Positions 34,301 through 47,157 of a stretch of DNA of 64,000 bases are shown one piece after another. The first letter of the stretch is position 1. Every line of letters begins with the position of its first letter. The position numbers were made by a program, and so were the translations under genes. Source of the stretch: Gambelia wislizenii (Eukaryota; Chordata; Lepidosauria; Squamata; Crotaphytidae); assembly GCA_030847615.1 (NCBI GenBank), contig JAUMIR010000005.1, positions 167,366,596 through 167,430,595 of the forward strand, read 5' to 3'. The notes under the pieces are model-generated. The model was not told where the DNA came from. It did not search any database and was given only the letters and a program-made list of their open reading frames with translations.

Positions 34301-34350
34301 ATTTATTTTAATAGGACTTGCTCTTATCCATATTGGCCAATATCCATGGT

Positions 34351-34964
34351 AAGGGCTTGTCTATATGAGGGAGAAAAAATACAAACAGCTCTGAAAAAGC
34401 AGCCATTCACAAAGCTGCGACCTGTCTTAATGGTTAAAACAGCCCTTCCTAAACTCTGCATGACCGCAGCCAAGATGGTGGCTATGAGTAATTTACTCAT
34501 GATTTTCAATCTGCCACCACCACTTTTTTTTAACAAAAAAAAAAACCCACAATTTACAATGGTGTGCACATGCAATATTTTGTATTTTAAAAAGAAAAAA
34601 AGAGAGAGTAAAAGGTTGTTGTTTTATCTCCTTGCCAATCCTCACTTAGCTGAAAATCCAACATGGCGGCAGCAGGCACTTTTCCTGTTTGCTAGCCCTG
34701 CCCCACCTGCTCATCCAGCCAATCAGATTACACTGCCTGTTCATACCAACATGAATGCGAGTGTCCAAACAATTGCACATTAGCATGTCATATGGAGCTT
34801 TTTAAAAAAATCCAGTCGAAGCCCGGATGCTTCCCACATGGACTTTGAGGTGGATTTGGCTGCCCCCTTTCTGAATGACACATATTTATGTGAATGTCTG
34901 TTTCTATAGATCACCTTCCATGTGATTGCTATTAGGATTATTTTTACTATATAGACAAGCCCTA
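34351..34964. mobile_element. Long hAT-like non-autonomous element, copy 2
   Basis: The inverted ends AAGGGCTTGTCTATAT and ATATAGACAAGCCCTA match each other over about 15 bp. The interior shares CAAGATGGTGGCTATGAGT and TTACTCATGATTTTCAATCT-type blocks with 51.83-52.47 kb. Non-coding. No 8-bp duplication survives. A second YY1-like AACATGGCGGC lies at about 34662. Confidence 0.7.
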
Positions 34965-35169
34965 AGTCTAGGAATGTATCTCCCATGGATATGGGGGAGC
35001 CCTCCAGTTTTCAATCTAGCAACCCTATTGTAGAATTTAGAAGGCCTGAGGGCCTCAAGAATTGTGTTTGGGGCTACATACAAGCAATGACTTTGTCTAC
35101 CTCTGTTACAGCAACTTGGTAGGTACACATATTAGGCTGATACCTTGTTGATCTTACATTGTAACCAAA

Positions 35170-35250
35170 TACATATACCTGTTCAAAGATATGTTCATTT
35201 GAGTTCATTGGAGCTTACAGCCAGGAAAGTGAGCATAGGACTGTAGCCTT
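35170..35250. repeat. Dispersed 'ancient' repeat, copy 3
   Basis: TTGAGTTCATTGGAGCTTAC ... AGTGAGCATAGGACTG resembles the 'gaactcaatgg ... acatgcataggattg' family, directly before the LTR. Confidence 0.35.
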
Positions 35251-35258
35251 CAAACATG

Positions 35259-36141
35259 TGTTAGCCGAATTGCATGGGTTCTATGGGACCTACTCATGAC
35301 TTTTGAATTATATTATATTGGGGAATTTTAATTAGCTCAAAAGTCTGGCTATGAGAGGATGGGTAACTTACAGGATCTTTGCACCTGTGTTTACCAGTAC
35401 TCACTGAGGAGACTCCAAAATAGTTTTAATTGGAAAATAATCACGGGAGTATTTACACATGACTCAGGCTCACAAGCAATCAGACAAGGCTAACGAAGAA
35501 TTAGGAGGAAGTATTTGGATAGAGGAATAGATTTGGTGAGTGGGCTATAATTACTGCTCCAGAGAGCAGAGATTCGTGCAGCAGGGAAAGTGTCAGATTT
35601 GGATCTGGGGGTGATACAGTGGTCAGGTATCAGCACACTTTGCCTATGATATGGGGTAATATTCATACCCAACATCATACCCTTAAGGGGTATTTTGAGT
35701 GTGAGACAATGCTTGGGTGAGTTTCCCAGGGATAAACAATGGAAGCTTCAGCTTCGTTGATTGTTGCTAATGGTTGGAATATTAAGGCTAATGTGTTTAT
35801 GGTCTCCTCTGTATTGTGGATGGGAAAAGGTGTGAGGAAAAGACATTTACCTGGATAAGTTGGGTTAATAGATGTTTTGACTGCTGTTTGTTTTTGGAAG
35901 ATGACTCACTACCAGGTGCGTCCAGAAAAGATTAGCACATTCCTCCCTAACAATTGTCTAAGGGGGGGGGGGTTCACTTAATCACGTCCTGCATGTGTTT
36001 GATCCTGTGGAATTTCCAATTACACTTTGTGGGAACTGGTGACCTATATTTGGGTTGCCCTGGTTTACTTGAAACCACATGAAGTGTCTAATAAGCCGAA
36101 TTATGAATTATTAGAGGGAGGGGGTATAAGGCCAGGTAACA
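35259..36141 (-). mobile_element. Complete solo LTR, family A, with CATG target duplication
   Basis: An 883-bp element that on the minus strand starts TGTTACCTGGCCTTATACCC and ends CCATGCAATTCGGCTAACA, giving TG...CA ends and a short terminal inverted repeat. It is flanked by CATG at 35255-35258 and CATG at 36142-36145, a 4-bp duplication. TATA-like TATGAATATTACC (minus, near 35660) and CCAATTAAAACTATT (near 35430) mark a likely promoter and polyadenylation region. The absence of an internal region means it arose by LTR-LTR recombination. Whether retroviral or Ty3-type cannot be told from the LTR. Confidence 0.85.
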
Positions 36142-38004
36142 CATGTTTTAGAAGAACATTGCAAGTGTGCAAAGACTCACACACAAATGGAAGCGCACTC
36201 TGCTTGTGATCAGAGACTCTGCAGTATTGCTTTGTATAGTCTAGTATAAGCTGCAACACCAAATACAACTTTCAGAGCTGAGCTCTAGAAAGCACCAGCT
36301 AATATTAAACCCTGGTTATTCAGAAGTATTAAACTTTTTCATAACATACCTTTCATAGTATAATTTATCAGGATAACCCCAACTGTGAAGCAGTATTAGT
36401 AAACATCTGGCAACTTTAATTTCTTTTTTTATTTTTCACTTAAATTCTATTCAGCTTTAACCATCTCAGAAATATAGAACATCAGTTCAGCTATTCATAA
36501 AAATAATGATTGAGGCTGTTTAGGGGAAACAGTTTCCATTCTTTGACATGATGCATTCTTGTACTAAGATCTTTCGACAGGTTTATGTATAAAACACAAT
36601 TAAAATAAAGGTTTGAATAACAGTATTGTGCTTTGTTACCTTATTAACTCCCAAATTGTTCTGCAGTTAACAAGTCCCTCAGTGTCTGTTTCCATAAAAA
36701 AAATTATTAAAAATGGCTCCCAACGTTAATCTGCTTCATAAAATATTAACATCACTTTTGCATAAAATCCAGCACTTCCTTACTCTGTTAAAACTGTGTA
36801 TATCACACACCTTGCAAGCTGAGCATGCTGGCAGTAAACAGCCACATAAATGCATTTCAGCAAAGTGCAGGAGTTTATTCCGAAGAACTCAACTTATGAA
36901 ATATGTCCCCAGCTACAAAATGGCAATAAAACATAAAATCATTTTCATTAGCAAGATTATATATGGTAGACAATTGCAGAGGTTGCAGTCCTAAAGCTGC
37001 TTACTCCAGCATCTAAAACTGCATTAGGAATCACCATCATCTTCATCAAGTTACATCATATATGGATGCATGCAACTGTGGTGGAAGGAGATGACTTCTT
37101 CACTTTTCCCCTGTAGCAGTTCATCCAACCCTTCTGAACATGCTACACTGAGGGCTGAGGAATGTTATTGAAGGGAGTGTGCTGTGATGCAGGGCTAGCA
37201 CGGTCCCTAAAATTCTGGCAGGTGTGTTTTCCACTGTTTTCTGTCAGTGAAAGGCAGATCTCTGATCCAGTATCATCATCATCATCATCATCTAGAGAAG
37301 TCTCATATCACCTGATCTACTCACCATAAATGAGCAATCTAATGGCCTTTCCAGATTACTGTCTCAATAAGACCCATTTCAGATTACTTCTACAGGTGCA
37401 GATCATATGTCTGGTACAAGCCCACCTTAAATATCTACATCAAGATATCTACATCAGGTTTGTATAGTGTAAAATCTCCACATGTGTGGTGTAAATCTCC
37501 ACATGTGTGATTTTGCTATGTGATGAATGGCAACATTGTGCAACCAAACATACACCCCTATGTACAGTGAATGAACAACTGAAAGAGTACTACCACTAAT
37601 ATCAGCAGGGCCAGACAGAAAAGTATCAGCCAAGAATATGTATCTGCATGCACAGCAGCACCCCATATGCCCATCTACTAACACAACCCTGAACTGAATA
37701 TGGGCAGTGTGCATTGGACAAAAATGTACTACCAATATGTCTTATACCCCATGTAAGTTGTACACCACATGTGAGTGGTGGATTCTGACCATTGTTTCTA
37801 TAGGGCTTTCTCATGTTAAATCAAATTTGTATAACGTTTCTGATATTTAGGGGTTATGCAAGGGGTCATGTCCAAACTGTGGGTGTCCACTTTGTCCAGA
37901 GAAGATATAATTGGTTTGATCATGCTTTTCCCTCAGCTCATATAGATTCTAAATAATCTGGACATCTGTCCAATATTCATTCTTTCTTATACTAGATTGA
38001 TACA
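36142..38004. other. Unassigned region with small tandem duplications
   Basis: No gene found. (CAT)n at about 37272-37291. Direct duplications TATCTACATCA (37431, 37446) and GTAAATCTCCACATGTGTG-type units (37464, 37490). Confidence 0.45.
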
Positions 38005-38165
38005 CTGACTTGTAGTGTGGTGGAGTCTCCTTGTTTGGAGGTTTTTAAACAGAGCCTGGATGGCCATCTGTCGAGAATGATTTGATTGTGTATTCCTACA
38101 TGGCAGGGGGTTGGACTGGATGGCCCTTGAGGTCTCTTCCAGCTCTATGATTCTCTAATTCTATG
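38005..38165 (+). mobile_element. CR1 3' end fragment
   Basis: Matches the last 150 bp of the CR1 copies at 30.7 and 54.7 kb: AGTGTGGTGGAGTCTCCTTG, TTTTTAAACAGAGCCTGGAT, TGGCAGGGGGTTGGACTGGA, ending TCTATGATTCTCTAATTCTATGG-type octamers. Confidence 0.85.
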
Positions 38166-38729
38166 GCTTCAGTGGCAAAGGTCTGTGTATATGTTCAATA
38201 ATTCTTCTGAATCATCTATATTAAAAATGCTTCATTGGCTGTATCATGTCCTAGCTGCTCACCCAAACCAGACCTAAGTTGAATAGGATGCAGAAGCATC
38301 TTTCTGCAAGATACCATGTTATCATGCAAGAAAAATGGATTTTCCCAAATCAGCCCTTCCAATGCAGTGTGCCTTCTGGCATATGGTTGTACAAGTTATA
38401 TGCTAGCAGTGTGGTTAATAACTAAATGACAGATATCCATGATGTTATTAGTCATAAAGACCACACAAGTCATCCCATTCACAGGTTTCATACAGTCATA
38501 CCACCCCATGCCTTCAGCTGAAGGAGGGAAGCTTTCTAGGAAAAAACTAAAATAGCAGTACAGAACCTCATCGTGGGAAAGAACCTCTGTATACATTGAT
38601 TTTCAAACCTCTCTTGTTGCTGCCAGGATAAGGGCAGGAATACCTGTCAGTTCCATTTTCTCCTGCACTCATATTTCCTCCATATCTGTCCATCCTGAAT
38701 ATGAAAATTCTGTTTCATCTGTATTAACC
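38166..38729. other. Unassigned region
   Basis: Nothing recognised. Confidence 0.35.
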
Positions 38730-39615
38730 TGTTAACATGCCTTACACCCCCTCTTTGTAATATTTTTTAACTGGCAATATTGAGATACTCCATGGGGGCT
38801 AGTAGACCAGGATGGACCATAAGTGAGATCAGATGGAGGTCACCAGGACCTAAAGAAGGTGTTGTGGAAAACCACCAGCAGACACACCTAAGATAGGATT
38901 AAGCGACACCCATAGTAAACAGAGCCATCAAGGTGGAATTTGCTAATCCTCTGTTGGGCACCCTTGGCAATGAGTCATATCACAAGCGAACAAGTGACCA
39001 AAACAACCATTATCCCCAGAAAGTGTTCCTTCACACCTTTCCTATCCCACAACATGGAGGTTGTCATAAACCCATCAATGACAATACCTCAGCCATAAAC
39101 AGCAAGCAGCAAAGTTGCAGTTTCCTTTATTTAACAGTGGGAAACCCATCTACGCTTTGTTCTAAGCCAAAAACACATCTTCAGGACACAAATACAGTAT
39201 AAATATTAATTCCTAACTCATAGCCACATGTGCCACAGTCAGACAACATCACTATGTCGGATTACTGTGCCGCCTCAGCTCCATGTCTGAGTCTTTTCAT
39301 TGCACTAGACTGGTTACCCTATTTCCTGAATCTATTCCTCTGTCCAATCTTTCTGCCTCAAAATTCTTCATTAGCCTTGTATGGTCCTTGTGAGTGTGTG
39401 TGTGCTTGTGTGAATGCTCTGTGATTATTTTACAATAAAAACGATTTTATTTCACTTTAACTCAGAGTCTCTGCAGATAGTACTGGTATACACAGGTGCA
39501 AAGGTCCGCCCTCTCACAGCCATCCTTTTGAAGTATAATAATTCCCCCAAATAGTATCTGAGATTTGGTGTCACAAATGGGCTCCCCACAGACCCCCTCA
39601 CCTATTTGGGTAACA
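38730..39615 (+). mobile_element. LTR family A, full length
   Basis: Starts TGTTAACATGCCTTACACCC and ends CTATTTGGGTAACA. It contains GATAGGATTAAGCGACACCC, CAGTATAAATATTAATTCC (TATA-like, near 39196) and ACAATAAAAACGATTTTATT (polyadenylation-like, near 39432). There is no clear target duplication and no internal region, so a solo LTR is likely. The 89-codon frame inside is incidental. Confidence 0.8.
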
Positions 39616-41209
39616 AGCCAAATTCAAAACAAAAAAAAATTAATCCCAGCAAAGAAAAGAAAAGAATGTATTTGCTTTCTATATATGTGTTAAAGCTGAA
39701 AGCTTCTTAGGAAAAAAAAAAAAGGTGGCAACCCTAACCCAGCACTGTAGTTGTGGAACACAGAACATCATTTTGAAGGAGAATGAATATAGTGATACTG
39801 TATGTCCAAGCTACAATAATGGAGCTGAACTGTCAATATATTCATTTTTCTTAAAAATAATTTTCGAAGTAATGCAAGATTGCATACCTAAAGAATCAAA
39901 TCCAAACCTTTAAAAGCAAAGCAGTCAAAGACATGGCCCTGGAAACTAAATCTACACATTTCAATTTGTTCAACATTGTTACATTTTTTAAACAAAAAAA
40001 TCTGTTTCAACTCTGCATATGAAGAAATCTGCCAGCCTTTGTCAATTTTTCATCAACTGGTAAAACGACATTCTCACCTAATTTGGTCATGGGTGAAGTT
40101 GGCCATAATGGAATTTGAGATGGTAGATTTTTTTTTCACCTCCATTAGGAATAATTTCTGAATAGTAAAACTCATATTCATACTCAAAACCAGAGTGTTG
40201 TCAAAGAACATGTGTTTTCTAAGTAGTATAAGACTGTCATTTACAAGTAATCACATATCACTAGGGGTTAAAAATGCTTTGAAGCATTTTATCCACATAC
40301 ATCTGGGTAAGTCATTAACTTTTCTATAGATGCCCAAGTACAATCTGATCTGTTTTTCTTCCCATCTCAAACAAAAATAGGAAATACATCTTCATTAAAT
40401 AACTGATTTATATCATTCTGGCACCTAGTCCTGTAATCTGAGTCATCCATTTTGCAGCAAGAAATGGCACAACTTCTGAAGTGACATTTTGCTTCCAATA
40501 GATGTAACCACAACCTTTGGACTGACATCTAGCTTACACAAACATTTGCAAAGAACTAGCATCCAAATGTCAACATGTTATGTATCCTCTTTGTTCACAT
40601 CAATCCATGATTGTGATCTTGGCCTAAAATAAGATGACAGCTCTGTATTGTTTGAATACTTTTCACCTTTCAACCTAAAGCATAAACTCCAAGATTTTAT
40701 TTAGTTCAGCTTAGCTTTCTTGTCAATATACTAATATTATGCAGGAAAACAAACATTGATGATGATGGTGATGATGATAGCCAAAGCAACAACAGCAGCA
40801 GTAGCAGCATGATATTATTGTTCTTTTGCAGAAATTTAATGAATGTATTAAAGACCCGTTTTAATGTTATTCACAATAACAATAAACCCATGCTAGCTGC
40901 AGAATTCTCTGAGTTGCATCCAGCTCCAAGTATCCTCTGATTTTCTGAGCAGATACAAAGGGGAACCAGCATACTCTGTATAGACAGCAATACATTAGAA
41001 GTTTCACATTTTATTGGGCATCTGCAGGTTCAAAAAAACTATATGGTACAGACTTTAGGGACTGTATCACACCAAAATGTAAGTTGAGGGTTATGAGGTA
41101 CATGTTTTATGGTTCCTTATAGGAAAGCAAAACTTTGCAGCCTACTACTACTTATGGCCCAGTCTGTTAGTCAGAACTCCTTGAACTTCAGCTTAGACCT
41201 TCATCTGTG
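39616..41209. other. Unassigned region
   Basis: AT-rich, with a (GAT)n-like tract at about 40757-40778 and an A-run at 39711-39723. No gene motif. Confidence 0.4.
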
Positions 41210-41850
41210 TGCTCCAGATTTGATCCCAGCTTTGTGGCCTACTTTTTGATTGTTGAGCCTAGTGGTCTTTGGGCCCTACTTTTAGTGCTCAGTCTAGCTT
41301 TTACAGCCTGATTTTTGGTGTCCGGCCTTGGGGCCTTTATGAGCTACTTTGTGGTGCCTTGCTGCTTATTTTTGGTGCACGTTAGCAGCCTAGAGGAGGC
41401 CTTTCGTCAGCTGTTGCCTACTGTGGGGTCTGCCTTGGCCTAGTGCAGATCCAGAGGGCATGTGTGGCCTGCATATTTTTGGTCTTTGGGGCCGAGGTCT
41501 ACTGTGGGCCTAGCAGTCTAGCAGCTTTGGGGCAGGTTTCTCCTAGCAGATTTGCAGGCCTTTCAGGCTGTTATGGGCCTTCCAGGCTGATTTGCAGGCT
41601 TCTGCAGACTAGTTGTTCATTTCTGCCACATTACACAGCAGGCATTGGAGTTAAGACTCTCCAGGCTGTGCTACAGGCCACCTCTATGGCCTTTGACCCC
41701 AATGGGCCTTAGTAGGCCTCACTAGGCTTCACATGCTGTGCTCTGGACTTGGTTAGTGGGTCAGGTTTGGGTGTCAGACTAGGAGCTAGTCCTTGTAGCT
41801 GAATTGGAGGAGCAAGAGACACTCCAGGTCCCCCCCCCAAAAAAAAAATC
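41210..41850 (+). repeat. Degenerate low-complexity TTTGGGGCC-type repeat
   Basis: Short phrases such as TTTGTGGCCTAC, CTTTGGGGCC, GGTCTTTGGG and CAGGCC recur irregularly for 600 bp, mostly at spacings that are not constant. The 89-codon frame at 41443 comes from this composition. It may be an eroded minisatellite or transposon gag region; I cannot assign it. Confidence 0.35.
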
Positions 41851-41869
41851 AGTCAGTTGGTAAGAAAAG

Positions 41870-42430
41870 TGTGAACAACAATTTTATCCAACTGTGTCAT
41901 GGCCCAGGACTCTCTGCGGATGAGGAGGTTCCTTCAGCTCCCCCTGTGGATGGGCAGCTTCAGGACACACAGAGCCAGGACTCACCTGAAGATAACCCAG
42001 TACATGCACCATCAGAACAACTGGAACCATTGGATGAGGAAGGACAGCCCCCAAGGCCTCTGATCTGATGAACAGAGAAGAGAGCAGAACAAAGCCAGTC
42101 TGTGATCCTCCTTGCCAAACAGCAGGAGAAGCATGCTTAATCAAGGATAGCTGGCTGTAGCCAATTTAGGAGACAGCTTTGACCCCTGTTCCCTAACTGG
42201 GAACAACTGTTGGATTTCCAGTTCTGGCTTGGCATTCCTGCAGATTCCCTACAACTGTGAACTGGGTGACAATCCTACCTGGTTCTTGGATCCTTGGACT
42301 GGCTGACAACCCTGATTGACTCTCAGAACTTTGCATTGGCTTGACTTTTCTCCTGCATGTCTCCCTTGCAAACAGACCCTTACAGGCAAGATTGCTTTCA
42401 GAGACCTTTCTTTGATTTACTACTCTCACC
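41870..42430. repeat. Possible old LTR-type repeat
   Basis: The flow CATGGCCCAGGACTCTCTGC ... GGGAACAACTGTTGGATTTC ... TGGACTGGCTGACAACCCTG is reminiscent of squamate LTR tails, but no second copy is present in the window and no termini are found. Confidence 0.25.
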
Positions 42431-43381
42431 TCCTTGGAGGTTTTTCTTACACTACTCCTTTGAATCAAATCAACATTTAATCAAATTAGTTACATTTAAC
42501 ACACTATATAATATCTGTGAGTACTATGTTCATGCCTGCATCATTGGAAATCACCCAAGGCAGTCATAGGTAAGCCTTGTTCTTCTGTTTACATTTTTAT
42601 ATTTATTTACTATTAGTATTACTAAATATTTTCATTATTCATTTTAGATAAAGAGAACAGATATTGCACTCAATAAGGATTACATTTTGCCAAAATATAA
42701 TCATTTAGACATAGAGGCGAGTTGGTGTTGTATAAAATGATTTATGTACTTCAACATTTGTGATTTTTGAAATATAATTGAAATATTCATTTGCATTACA
42801 GAACCTATTTGGAACAGCAGCAGATTGTTCTTTCCAAAATACAGTTAAAGTATAAAGGTGAGCCCGATGGTTTCACCTATAGTTTATATAATAATTAGAA
42901 TTAACAATAATACACACACCTAAGATTATAAAAAAAATATTTATAGAAGCTGGTGAAAATATGTTCATACAAGATTTATGTGGATAGTCACATTTATGAG
43001 GTGAGCTCAGCATGTCTTTCCTCTGCAAATAATTAAAACAATAAAAATGGTACACTAATTGGTAGGATATATGGTTCAATTGAAACAATATATTTGTTTT
43101 ACATACACACTGAAAAAGTGACCACAAAACAATGTAGAGAATCTCTGGAGCGAAGTTGTGTATCAGATTAAGCTCATATATTGCATCGTATTATATATCA
43201 GATAGAGTTGATAGACCACATTGTATTATTGTATATCTTCCTCTGTATCCTTTTCAACAAATACAATTCAGTTTAATAACTGTATGTTCATATACTTACC
43301 TCTATGTGAGAATTATGTATTTACTAAAAACATACTTTGATTTTTATTGTAAACACTTGTCATATACTTACCTTCATGTGA
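42431..43381. other. Unassigned AT-rich region
   Basis: No gene. A direct repeat TCATATACTTACC...ATGTGAGAATT occurs at 43288-43314 and 43361-43387, the second copy leading straight into the L1 junction. Confidence 0.45.
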
Positions 43382-43468
43382 GAATTCTTTCAATATACTT
43401 TTTTCTATTGAAAGAAAAAGAATAGAAAAAAGTATATTGAAAGAATTCTTTCAATATACTTTTTTCTA
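43382..43468. repeat. Triplicated target sequence with 46-bp perfect palindrome at L1 5' junction
   Basis: The 26-bp sequence beginning GAATTCTTTCAATATAC occurs forward at 43382-43407, inverted at 43423-43448 and forward again at 43443-43468. The last two overlap in GAATTC and form a spacer-free perfect palindrome at 43423-43468. The last 17 bases of each forward copy (CAATATACTTTTTTCTA) equal the L1 3' flank at 46789-46805. Confidence 0.95.
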
Positions 43469-46400
43469 AACTTTACTACAATATTTCAAGGAAAACAAAA
43501 CCGAAGATGTCAAGATGAAAACAATCTGGGAAGCTAGCAAGGCAGTAATGTGTGGCTATTTCATAAAGAAAGCATGCAAGAAGAGGAAGGAAGAGGCCAA
43601 TCAGATGAAGGAACTACTACAAGAAATCAAAGACAAGGAGGAGAAGCTGAGAAAGCAACCAGACAATGCAAGATTGAAATATGAAATCGATATATTAAAG
43701 AAAAAGGTTCAATCTGTAACAAGAAAAGAAATTGAACAAAAAATACGCTATGCAAGACAAAGACATTTTGAGTCATCAAACAAACCAGGTAAATGGTTGT
43801 CTCATGAGTTGAAAAAGATGAGAGAAAATAAAACAATTACGGAAATAATTTACAGGGACAAGATAGTGAACGAACAAAAAATGATTAAAAAGTGCTTTCA
43901 AGAATTTTATACAGAATTATATAAATTATATAAAGATGAAACTATAAATTAATAAAAGAAAAAATAACCAACTACTTAGAAAAACAAAAGATAAATAGGC
44001 TAACAAATTATCAAAAAGAGATACTGAATAGAAATTTCACACTTAATGAAATTACAGAGGCCATTAAGAACTTAAAATTGGATGAAGCACCAGGGCCGGA
44101 TGGCTTTACCTCAACCTATTATAAGAAACTAGAAGAGGCTTTACTATATCCACTGCAAAAAACTTTAAATAGGATAAAAATAGACGGTATACCTGATTCA
44201 TGGAAGGAAGCGTTCATCACCGTAATCCCAAAAGAAGGGAAAGACATGAAAGATCCAAGAAATTATAGACCGATCTCTTTACTAAATTTAGATTACAAGA
44301 TATTACGGCAATATTGGCCCAGAGATTGAAGAATATTTTGAAAGAGACCATCCAGAACGGTTTTCTGCCTAATAGACACATGAAAACAAATTTGAGAACA
44401 GTAATAGCAGTAATAGGCAGTAATAAAGGAGATGGATACAGGTGAAAAATTCCAAAAATGGATAGACAATATATATGAAGAACAGAATGCACAAATCCTG
44501 ATTAACACAGAGAGGAGTGATACAATTAAAATAACTAAAGGCACAAGACAAGGATGTCCGTTGTCCCCACTACTTTTTCTTATAGTCATTGAAGTGTTAA
44601 ACAATAAGATTAGAAGCGATGAGAGAATTAAAGGAATGAGAATAAAAGGAATGGAATTCAAAATGAAAGCCTTTGCTGACAATATAATGATATTTATGGA
44701 GGACCCCCTTGTACAAATAGAAGATCTAGGCAAAATTTTGGAAGAGTACGGAACAGTATCAGGGTTTAGAGTCAATAAAGGAAAACAGTAGTCCTGACAA
44801 AGAACACAACAAAGAAAGAGGAGAGGGAGTTAGAAGGAAGGTCAGGATACAAGGTTGTAAACAAAGTTAAGTATTTAGAGATATGGATATGGATTTAAAA
44901 ATGCAATGCAGACTTATTTGAAAATAACTATGGTAAAATGTGGGTGGAGACAAAGAAGGACTTAGAGAGATGATCAAAAATACATCTATCTTTTTTGGGT
45001 AGGATTGCATCAATTAAAATGTCAGTTCTCCTGAAATTTATTTTTTAATTTCAAAATATACCAATTGTAATAAATTTAAACTGCTTTAATAAATGGGACA
45101 AGGAAATAGCCAAATACATCTGGGGAGGAAAAAAGCCAAGAATAAAGAGAAAGGTATTGACAGATTGTAAGATGAGAGGTGGTTGTGTGCTTCCTGATCT
45201 TAAGCTATACTACTACGCTTGTGTGATATCATGGGTAGGAGACTGGATAGCTTTGAAGAATACAAAATTACTAGCTCTTGAGGGACATAATTTGGTTTTT
45301 GGATGGCACGCGTACCTATGGTACGGCAAAAAATCAGAAAACAAAGAATTTGACAACCACTATGTCAGGAGAGCTTTGTTAAAAGTTTGGTTGATAATAG
45401 AAAGATCCTTCTATAATAAAATTCCATGGTGGGTTTCGACACAAGAAGCCTTCTTTGGAAAATGGAAAATGGAAATTGCCAGAACAGAAGTGGTTAAGGT
45501 ATAAAGATTTAATAATATAAGACTCTCAAGATATGACAAAAGCAATAATAAAAACAAGAGAACAACTAGGGAAAGATGGAGATGAAATAAATTGGTTCAC
45601 AAACAAACAAATTTATGAGAAATTTAGAATGGATTGTAAATTGGAACAATTTCAAATGGACAAGAATGAAATGGATAAAATTATTTTTGACAAAACAAAA
45701 CATCAGGTAGCAAATCTCTGTAAGTTACTATTAGATAGAGAATTGGAGACAGAGCAAGTCAAAGAAAATATGGTGAAATGGATGACAGATATAGGTCACA
45801 CTATCGACTTCAACAAATGGGAAAAAGCATGGAAGGATACACAAAAGTTTACATTGGCACAAAATTTGAAAGAGAACTTCATAAAGATGTTTCATAGATG
45901 GTATCTCACACCAGCTAGGCTTGACAAAATGTATAACATAGGGAAAAGGGAATGTTGGAAATGCAAAGCTGCAGTAGGGTCATTGATGCATATGCGGTGG
46001 AGGTGCCCGTTGGCACAAGCGTACTGGAAAAAGATTCACAATAAAATTAGAGAAATCCTTGATATTAATTATCCTTTTAAACCAGAGATTTATTTGTTGA
46101 ACATGATAAGCGAGATAGAAGTGAGAGAAGGTAACAACTTGCAGAGCCAATGGAGAATCATTTTATATATGATAACATTAGCCAGGATCATATATGCTAA
46201 AAAATGAAAGGAAAAAACAAACCCTACCATAGATGAGTGGATTTCTCAGTTATGGGAAATGATGGATGCGGATAGACTGACAGCTTTACTTAAGGAACGA
46301 AATAGAGAAAAAACGGAGAGAGAATGGGAACCGGTTAAATGCTTTCTGGAAAGGGAAAATGACAAGGGGTGAATAAAGGTTTAATGGAAAACAGAAGAAG

Positions 46401-46788
46401 AGGATCTAGTTAAGTAGTAGATGAACAAAGTAGGAGACTAAAATTAGAAGCTAACAAGTAAAGAGGACAGATAGGTGGGCAAAGTAAAAGGAAATCAAGG
46501 AAAAGCAAAAGCAATATATATAAGAGGAAGGAAGGAAAGAAGAGGGGAAGGGGATAAAAGGGGGGGACAAAAATTTCATGGGAATTCTTAATTAGAATCA
46601 AATTGGTTAAAAAAGAAGTTACAGATGTTAAGACGAGGTATGAAAGAATAAATGTATGAATATGGATAAAAACAAAATAAGAGAAAAGATATATGAGGGT
46701 ATATATGAAAATCTGTTTACCTGTATTGTAATTGAATGTAACTGGGGGAAAAAATAATAAAAAAAGAAAAAGAAAAAGAGGAAAAAAA
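43469..46788 (+). mobile_element. 5'-truncated L1 LINE with 17-bp TSD
   Basis: Target duplication CAATATACTTTTTTCTA at 43452-43468 and 46789-46805 (17/17). The element starts inside ORF2 after the endonuclease and continues through RT and the C-terminal Cys region. It ends in a 3' UTR and an A-rich tail (AATAAAAAAAGAAAAAGAAA near 46755). The 3.3-kb length and internal start fit truncated target-primed reverse transcription. The perfect TSD argues for a younger insertion than most elements here. Confidence 0.93.
43500..46371 (+). pseudogene. L1 ORF2 (RT and C-terminal domain), pseudogene
   Basis: L1 ORF2 encodes endonuclease and reverse transcriptase for target-primed retrotransposition. The endonuclease is missing. 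The frame opens with TIWEASKAVMCGYFI and a long charged helical segment. RT motifs follow: APGPDGFTSTYYKKL (44085), SWKEAFITVIPKEGKD and NYRPISLLNLDYKIL (44265), then TRQGCPLSPLLFLIV (44540). The catalytic box is FADN where FADD is needed, so the polymerase is inactive. The C-terminal part has MYNIGKRECWKCKAAVGSLM, HMRWRCPLAQAYWKK, the conserved Cys/His-type region of L1. At least four frameshifts split it into frames at 43515, 44078, 44432, 45157 and 45533. Confidence 0.92.
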
Positions 46789-47157
46789 CAATATACTTTT
46801 TTCTATTGTGTATAATTGACTTGGACTTTGGTTATTTGTATAATTTCTTTGAATCAATGGATATTGATATACTGTTAATATAATAATTTTAGATACGGGT
46901 TATATATATTTGGTTCTCCCCTTCTTAACTTGCTACTACTTCCTTGCCTTTGGCAAGCACACATGCTACTTACTCATGACTCAGGTCCTTAGGGGTGGCC
47001 AGTGGTGATGGTGGAGCAAGTCCATTGGATAGCCACCAATCAGAGGGGAGTTTGGGGAGGTGGCAAGCTTCCTATTCCTCAGGGGTGTAGTTTAGGCCCT
47101 ATGCAAATGCCCCCCTTATTATTACCTGCAGCTACCTTATGAGGTGCTATATCTACA

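Noticed and set aside
34193..34783. 196-codon frame
   Set aside because: Crosses from a degenerate repeat into a hAT-like element, with no domain or conserved motif.
41443..41712. 89-codon frame as a gene
   Set aside because: Product of the degenerate TTTGGGGCC-type low-complexity stretch.
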